NCBI GenBank assembly: GCA_029553955.1
Contig: JAKPJZ010000043.1
Span: 1-34,847 of the forward strand
Length of the DNA stretch: 34,847 nt
Reading direction: 5' to 3'
Source of the DNA: Chloroflexota bacterium
Lineage (GTDB): Bacteria; Chloroflexota; Anaerolineae; SpSt-313
Shown here: positions 32,941 through 34,847 of the stretch, piece after piece
Layout: every line of letters starts with the position of its first letter
Position numbering within the stretch: the first letter of the stretch is position 1
Program-made: the position numbers and the translations under genes
Notes under the pieces: generated by a model
Told to the model about the DNA's origin: nothing
The model's input: only the letters and a program-made list of their open reading frames with translations
Databases searched by the model: none

Positions 32941-34351
32941 CCCCAGCAAGCTTGAGCCCGGCGTCGAGAATCGCCTGCACCTTGTCTTGGTGGGTCGTCT
33001 CGGTGTAGACGCGCAGCACCGGCTCGGTGCCCGAGAAACGGATCAGCAGCCATCCCTGGCCGTTGAGCACGTAGCGAAAGCCGTCGGAGGTATCGATCTC
33101 CGACACGGGCAGGCCGGCGATCTCGCGCGGCTTGGCGGCGCGCACGCGCTCCATGATGGCCGGCTTTTGGTCGGGCGGCAGGTGCGTGTCGATGCGCTCG
33201 TAATAGTGCTGGCCGACCAGGTCGAAGAGGTGTTGCAGGATCTGCGAGAGAGGCTTGCCCTGCTGCACGATCAGGTCGAGGATGAACAGCCCCGCCAGGA
33301 TGCCGTCGCGCTCGGGCAGGTGGCCGCGGAAGGCAAAGCCGCCCGACTCTTCGCCGCCCATGATGGCGTCAACCTCCAGCATCTTGGGGGCCACGTACTT
33401 GAAGCCCACCCCCGTCTCGTAGACCGGCACGTGGTAGCGCTCGGCCAGTTTTTTGGCCATCATGGTCGTGGTCACCGTCTTGACCAGGGGGCCGCGCCAG
33501 CCACGCATCTCCAGCAGGTAGAGGGCCAGCAGGCCATAGACCTCGAGCTGGTTCACAAAGCGGCCGTGCTCGTCGACGACGCCCACGCGGTCGGCGTCGC
33601 CGTCGTTGGCGATGCCCACGTCGGCATGCAGCTCGGGCACGGTGCGCAGCAGAGTCCTCAGGTTCTCGGCGATGGGCTCGGGGCGCTCCATATCGGGGAA
33701 GGCGGGGTTGATGCCTTCGTGGATGCCGCTCAGGCGCGTCTTGCCGCCGCCGATCAGCCGCTCGAACCAACTCACGCCCACGCCCCACATGGGGTCGAGC
33801 GCCACGTGCAGCCCGGCCTCGCGCAGGCGCGGCAGGTCGACCAGCCGAGCGATCTGGGCGATGTAGGCCGGCGCCGGGTCAAAGCGCTGTACCAGGCCCG
33901 CCGCCTCGGCCTCGGGCAGCGGCCTGTAGCGCACTTGCTTCACCGCCGCGATGCGCGCCTCCACCTCCTGCAGCACCTCCGGTGATGCCGCGCCGCCATA
34001 CTCGGAGCGCAGCTTGTAGCCGTTGTCGGTGGGGGGGTTGTGGCTGGCGGTGATATTGATGCCGCCGCCGGCGTGCCGGTCGAGGATGGCAAAAGAGCTC
34101 ACCGGCGTGGGCGCCGGCCCCTCACAGAAGTAGCTCCTGATGCCGTTCGCGGCCAGCACCTCGGCCACCGCCGCCGCAAAGTCGCCGGAGCGGAAGCGGG
34201 TATCGTAGCCCACAATCATGCCGCGCTCCGCCAGGCCGCGGGCATGCAAATAGTCGGCCACCCCCTGGGTGATCAGGCGGACGTTGGTGAAGGTATAGTC
34301 TTCGGCAATGCCCGCCCGCCAGCCGTCGGTGCCGAACTTGATCGTCGTCAT
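32927..34351 (-). CDS. Phosphoglucomutase/phosphomannomutase family protein
   Basis: 474 residues. Alpha-D-phosphohexomutases interconvert 1- and 6-phosphates of hexoses, feeding polysaccharide synthesis. All four functional loops are present: phosphoserine loop TASHNPP (S103), metal-binding DGDADR (250-255), sugar-binding GGEESGG (332-338) and phosphate-binding RFSGTEP (438-444). The N-terminal KFGTDGWRA is standard. ATG 34351 was chosen because GGAGG lies 8 nt upstream and a good promoter at 34420-34447 precedes it. Glucose versus mannose specificity cannot be decided. Confidence 0.92.
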   Translation of the reverse strand: MTTIKFGTDGWRAGIAEDYTFTNVRLITQGVADYLHARGLAERGMIVGYDTRFRSGDFAAAVAEVLAANGIRSYFCEGPAPTPVSSFAILDRHAGGGINITASHNPPTDNGYKLRSEYGGAASPEVLQEVEARIAAVKQVRYRPLPEAEAAGLVQRFDPAPAYIAQIARLVDLPRLREAGLHVALDPMWGVGVSWFERLIGGGKTRLSGIHEGINPAFPDMERPEPIAENLRTLLRTVPELHADVGIANDGDADRVGVVDEHGRFVNQLEVYGLLALYLLEMRGWRGPLVKTVTTTMMAKKLAERYHVPVYETGVGFKYVAPKMLEVDAIMGGEESGGFAFRGHLPERDGILAGLFILDLIVQQGKPLSQILQHLFDLVGQHYYERIDTHLPPDQKPAIMERVRAAKPREIAGLPVSEIDTSDGFRYVLNGQGWLLIRFSGTEPVLRVYTETTHQDKVQAILDAGLKLAGVTPP

Positions 34352-34419
34352 CCCAGTGCCTCCTCCGGAATGTCCGCAGCCCGCCATCGCCACGCTCGCA
34401 GCGCGCTGCCTAGAACGTC

Positions 34420-34447
34420 ATTATCCGAATGCTGGCGTCTTTGTCAA
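34420..34447 (-). promoter_or_regulatory. Promoter of the phosphohexomutase gene
   Basis: On the minus strand TTGACA (34447-34442), 16-nt spacer, GATAAT (34425-34420). Leader about 60 nt to ATG 34351. Confidence 0.6.
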
Positions 34448-34847
34448 GGGCGGAGTACAATGGGACAGGGCCTTTTCAAAGTCACCGCCAGGTCCTGTCG
34501 TGCGGCTAATTGCGCGGGACGTTTTCACTCTGCTCGCCGGCAGGAGCCGCTGCGCGGAGTACAAGTCGCAAGATGTAGGTGCAGTATGGTGGGCGAGGGC
34601 CAGTCCGTCGCCCGTTGGAACGTGCTCGTTGCGCTCAGGTCGCCTGCTTGGCGCGCCTGGCAGCGTGGCGAGGCTGCGCTGTCATAGCCGCCAACCACAA
34701 CGCAGGCCGTCGCCACGGAAGAGCATCTGCTTCCAGGAGGCTATGAGGCGCCCATACTCTAGGGCGGCCCCGAGGAAGCATTGCCAGCTTGTGCAGGTGC
34801 TGGCCAATGTGCAAAGCCAGCCAGAAAGGCCAGAGCTCTACACGCAA
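34448..34847. other. Right-end stretch, nothing firmly recognised
   Basis: 400 nt with no convincing gene. A minus-strand frame from the edge to 34635 (ELWPFWLALHIGQHLHKLAM...) could be a fragment of a gene continuing outside the window, possibly a transposase, but the second half is low-complexity and there is no family match I trust. Less GC-extreme than the operons to the left. Confidence 0.3.

Noticed and set aside
34635..34847. Minus-strand frame at the right edge as a transposase fragment
   Set aside because: Only the first 25 residues look protein-like and no family motif could be verified; kept as an unrecognised stretch.

Overview
The window is GC-rich, densely coded bacterial chromosome. 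Gene content fits a member of the Chloroflexota (Anaerolineae-like), though this is inferred from gene content only: a V/A-type ATPase operon in a bacterium, TM2 plus DUF2752 membrane proteins, a DUF3048 lipoprotein, a GH38 enzyme, VapBC and TumE-type toxin-antitoxin genes, and very many dispersed palindromic repeats between and sometimes inside genes. No rRNA or tRNA gene and no CRISPR array was recognised.

Layout. 1-1700: the 3' end of an unrecognised gene, a hairpin terminator, a tail-anchored hypothetical protein and a TrmO-like tRNA methyltransferase. 1698-3786: a VapBC pair (minus strand) and a complete insertion sequence with an rve-type DDE transposase. 3887-12825 (minus strand): three gene groups, namely GH16-like protein + methyltransferase; SDR + GIY-YIG + histidine phosphatase + HD hydrolase; Nudix + dual-specificity phosphatase + poly-gamma-glutamate hydrolase-like + GH38 alpha-mannosidase-like. 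12938-15454: a DUF4190 protein, a lipoate-protein ligase, a TumE-type toxin-antitoxin locus whose toxin is frameshifted, and a small unknown protein. 15680-18791 (minus): a 5'-truncated arsenite-methyltransferase-like remnant, a CcdA/DsbD-like protein with two thioredoxin-like domains, and a UPF0104-type flippase-like membrane protein. 19035-29130 (plus): a V/A-ATPase operon in the order G/H-C-I-K-F-E-A-B-D, ending in a universal stress protein. 29518-34351: TM2 and DUF2752 proteins, a family 2 glycosyltransferase, a GNAT acetyltransferase, a DUF3048 lipoprotein and a phosphohexomutase.

The most unusual content is non-coding. A 30-nt hairpin motif (CCGG arms around a GCGNAGC mini-hairpin, with covarying base pairs) occurs six times. 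Five of the six lie 8-15 nt from a long, perfect or nearly loopless palindrome with 32-46 bp arms (5409-5477, 15871-15950, 18803-18898, 22324-22401). One such unit sits where the 5' part of the arsM-like gene is missing. Another sits at the 3' end of the ATPase subunit I gene and appears to have extended its protein. The palindrome arms are exact within a copy but differ between copies.

Every junction of the ATPase operon that is not overlapping or nearly so carries its own inverted repeat (I/K, K/F, E/A, A/B, B/D and after usp). This divides the transcript into G-C-I, K, F-E, A, B and D-usp. The arrangement could set subunit stoichiometry through mRNA processing or stability, or it could simply mark tolerated insertion points; the sequence alone does not decide.
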